Source of the DNA: Nitrospirota bacterium
GTDB lineage: Bacteria > Nitrospirota > Nitrospiria > Nitrospirales > NS-4
NCBI GenBank assembly: GCA_004298335.1
Contig: SCTG01000165.1
Span: 1-36,098, forward strand
Reading direction: 5' to 3'
DNA: 36,098 bases
The notes beneath the pieces are model-generated. The model made no database searches and was not told the DNA's origin. It saw only the letters and a program-made list of their open reading frames with translations. Shown piece by piece: positions 34,091 through 36,098 of this stretch. A program made the translations under genes and the position numbers. Each line of letters starts with the position of its first letter. Positions within the stretch are counted from its first letter, which is position 1.

Positions 34091-34738
34091 TCACGAGTCA
34101 CGCACGAGCTTCTCGCGGATGGCATAGCGGATGAGTTGCGCATTGGTGCGGAGCCCCATCTTCTGCAGGATCCGCGTGCGGTAGGTGCTGACCGTTTTCA
34201 CGCTGAGGCGGAGCTCTTCGCCGATTTCCTTGATGGAGGAGCCCGCCCCGATCATCAGGAGCACCTGGTGTTCGCGGTCCGACAGGATGTCGTGCGGCGC
34301 CTTGCTCGATGGGTGCTCGAGATTATCCGCCAGCATTTCAGCCAGCGACGGGCTGATGTATTTGCCGCCCGAGCAGACCTTGCGGACGGCCTTGACCAGC
34401 TCTTCGGGCGCGCTTTCCTTCGCGACGTAGCCGGACGCCCCTGCCCGCAGCAGTCTGACGGCGAACTGATCTTCGGCATGCATGCTCAGGATCAGCACGG
34501 GAAGTTTGGGCGTTTCCCGCTTGATCTGCTGGAGGAGATCCAGGCCGTTGCGGGCCGGCATGCTGAGATCCAGAACCAGCCCGTCCCACCCGCCGCTCCG
34601 CACCCGCTTGAGCACTTCGTCCCCGTCCTTGGCTTCCCCCCCCACGGCGATGTCATGGGCGTCCTGGAGAATCTGCTTGATGCCCTGCCGGACGACGGGA
34701 TGATCGTCGGCGACCAGGACTCGGTATGCTTTCGCCAT
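34091..34738 (-). CDS. LuxR/NarL-family response regulator
   Basis: A 215-residue transcription factor with an N-terminal receiver domain and a C-terminal LuxR-type helix-turn-helix. The acidic pair in VADDHP, the phosphorylated Asp57 in LVLDLSMP and Lys in VAKES are present. The DNA-binding domain reads LSDREHQVLLMIGAG then IKEIGEELRLSVKTVSTY. The ATG at 34738 has AAAGGA nine bases upstream and is preferred to a GTG at 34756 that overlaps the kinase stop as GTGA. The adjacent kinase is its obvious partner. Targets are unknown; the hyf operon nearby is one candidate by position only. Confidence 0.94.
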   Translation of the reverse strand: MAKAYRVLVADDHPVVRQGIKQILQDAHDIAVGGEAKDGDEVLKRVRSGGWDGLVLDLSMPARNGLDLLQQIKRETPKLPVLILSMHAEDQFAVRLLRAGASGYVAKESAPEELVKAVRKVCSGGKYISPSLAEMLADNLEHPSSKAPHDILSDREHQVLLMIGAGSSIKEIGEELRLSVKTVSTYRTRILQKMGLRTNAQLIRYAIREKLVRDS

Positions 34739-34752
34739 ACGAAGGCGTCCTT

Positions 34753-36098
34753 TCACAGGGGGACGCGGACACGCACGGTTGTGCCCTTGCCGGCGAGCCC
34801 TTCCACAACAAGCGTCCCGCCAAACGCCAGCGCGCGTTCACGCATGCCCATGATGCCGAACGAGCGTGGGTTGGCCTGTACCTCTTCGGAGATGCCGGCG
34901 CCGTCGTCCGTGATATCCAGCCGAAGTCCGCCGGCTTCCCGTTCCAGCCTGATTATAACACTTGTCGCGTCGGCGTGGCGCGCCACGTTCGTCAGCGCCT
35001 CCTGGAGGATGCGAAACAGGCTCGTCGAGAGCTGCTCGTTCAGGGCGACGTCCTGGGCCTGCCAGGACAGGCGGCACGCGATGCCGAAGCGTTTCTCAAA
35101 TTCCGACGCCTGCCATTCGATGGCGGCTTCCAGGCCGAGTTGATCCAGCGCGCTGGGACGCAATTCGGAAACGATCCGTCGCACCGATTCAATGGTGTCG
35201 GAGATCAAACCGGCCATGCCGGCGGTCTTCTCGCGGAGCGGGGCAAGCGCACCCGTCTTCGGCAGCCGTTTTCGCAGCCACGCCAGGTCCATGTTCAAAG
35301 CCGTCATCGCCTGGCCCAATTCGTCGTGGACCTCCCGCGCGATGCGGGCGCGTTCTTCCTCGCGAACCGACTCCAAATGCGTTGCCAGCGCCCGCAATTG
35401 CCCGCGGGACTGCTGGAGTTCCTCCTCCGCCTGTTTGCGCCTGGTGATGTCGCGGATATAGGTGATGAAGTGGATCAGCTTGCCGTCTTCATCGTTGACG
35501 GCGGAGCAGTTGAGGTAAATCCAGATGATCTTGCCGTCTTTCCGGATGTACCGCTTTTCCAAATCGAACGACTTGATCTCGCCGCTGATCAGCCGTTTAC
35601 ATTGGCTCCAGTCCGCTTCAAAGTCATCCGGATGGGTGACATCCTTGAATGTGCCGGCCAGCAGTTCCTCTTCCGTATAACCGAGCAGCTCGCACAACGT
35701 CGGAGGAATTTTCAGCCACCGCCCATCCAACCCCACATGCGTGACCATGACGAGCGAGACGGCTTCCGTCTTGGCCAAGCGGGCTTCGCTCGCCCGCAAG
35801 GCTTCCACGACGCGCTCCCGTTCGTGGATTTCCACGGTGAGTTCCAGGTTGGCCCGGACCAGGTCGGCCGTACGATCCGTCACCTTCTGCTCGAGCTCCG
35901 CGTGCGCGGTTTTCAAGGCTTCTTCCACCAGCAGGCGTTCCTGGATCTGGGCCCGCAACGCCTCGTTGGCCTGCCCTAGGGATCGGGTCCGCTCTTCCAC
36001 CTGGAGTTCGAGACCCGCCTGCGCATTCTGGAGCGCGGCCTCGGCCTGGACCCGCTCGGTGATGTCCACGGCGAACACGATCACGCCGATGATGTCCC
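34753..36098 (-). CDS. PAS-containing NarX/DegS-type sensor histidine kinase (5' end outside window)
   Basis: Partial gene; the frame runs off the window with no start. The visible 447 or so residues begin with the tail of a PAS/PAC domain (ending FAVDITERVQAE). Two tandem coiled-coil repeats of about 38 residues follow (each with an ERT/DRT, AN and E-R-V motif), then a complete PAS domain (GYTEEELLAGTFKDVTHPDD to YIRDITRRKQAEEEL). A HisKA_3 dimerisation domain with the phospho-accepting His in REVHDELGQ and an HATPase domain (EALTNVARHA, DDGAGI, GIMGMRERA) complete it. No membrane segment is seen in this part, so the sensor may be cytoplasmic. It overlaps the response regulator's alternative start. 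Confidence 0.92.
   Translation of the reverse strand, partial: DIIGVIVFAVDITERVQAEAALQNAQAGLELQVEERTRSLGQANEALRAQIQERLLVEEALKTAHAELEQKVTDRTADLVRANLELTVEIHERERVVEALRASEARLAKTEAVSLVMVTHVGLDGRWLKIPPTLCELLGYTEEELLAGTFKDVTHPDDFEADWSQCKRLISGEIKSFDLEKRYIRKDGKIIWIYLNCSAVNDEDGKLIHFITYIRDITRRKQAEEELQQSRGQLRALATHLESVREEERARIAREVHDELGQAMTALNMDLAWLRKRLPKTGALAPLREKTAGMAGLISDTIESVRRIVSELRPSALDQLGLEAAIEWQASEFEKRFGIACRLSWQAQDVALNEQLSTSLFRILQEALTNVARHADATSVIIRLEREAGGLRLDITDDGAGISEEVQANPRSFGIMGMRERALAFGGTLVVEGLAGKGTTVRVRVPL

Overview
The window is a dense, GC-rich stretch from a Gram-negative bacterium. Lipopolysaccharide (Kdo and heptose) genes, several lipoprotein signal peptides and a periplasmic peptidase set point to a diderm. 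My best guess is Nitrospirota (Nitrospira-like), from gene content and order as I remember them; the sequence alone does not prove this. No tRNA, rRNA, insertion sequence or CRISPR array was seen, and no gene-free stretch reaches 300 bases.

Region 1 (62-8047, minus strand) is an eight-gene operon in transcription order lepA-lepB-rfaE1-kdsB-pyrG-kdsA-pgsA-plsY. It combines protein export, CTP supply, Kdo and heptose sugar synthesis and phospholipid head steps. Most junctions are ATGA-type overlaps. It is read from a perfect sigma70-type promoter (TTGACA-17-TATAAT). That promoter stands back to back with the bioA promoter, and the two share one -35 box. bioA (8143-9504, plus strand) is predicted to have an almost leaderless mRNA.

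Region 2 (9497-23687, minus strand) is a pyrimidine operon and its long downstream tail. A promoter, a PyrR-binding RNA loop and an intrinsic terminator precede pyrR-pyrB-pyrC-DUF4149-carA-sppA-M48-carB-greA-SAM hydrolase. Small envelope genes, an SseB-like protein, a HIT protein and an S9 peptidase follow, with no clear internal break. The two carbamoyl-phosphate synthetase genes are separated by two envelope peptidase genes.

Region 3 (23695-25575) is a small accessory patch. A DUF427 gene is divergent from a RelB/RelE-like toxin-antitoxin pair, which is followed by a DUF2252 kinase-like gene.

Region 4 (25598-32918, minus strand) encodes a six-subunit membrane complex, hyfB-hyfC-hyfE-hyfF-hyfG-hyfI, related to group 4 [NiFe] hydrogenases and complex I. 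All four cysteines that would hold the NiFe centre are replaced in the large subunit, and no ferredoxin-type subunit is present. It therefore looks like an energy-converting hydrogenase-related (Ehr) complex of unknown substrate. An unusual inverted repeat lies in its upstream region. This is the most interesting system in the window.

Region 5 (33052-36098, minus strand) holds a PAS-containing histidine kinase (cut by the window edge), its LuxR/NarL-type response regulator and a YheT-like hydrolase. It lies directly upstream of the Ehr operon in the same orientation.
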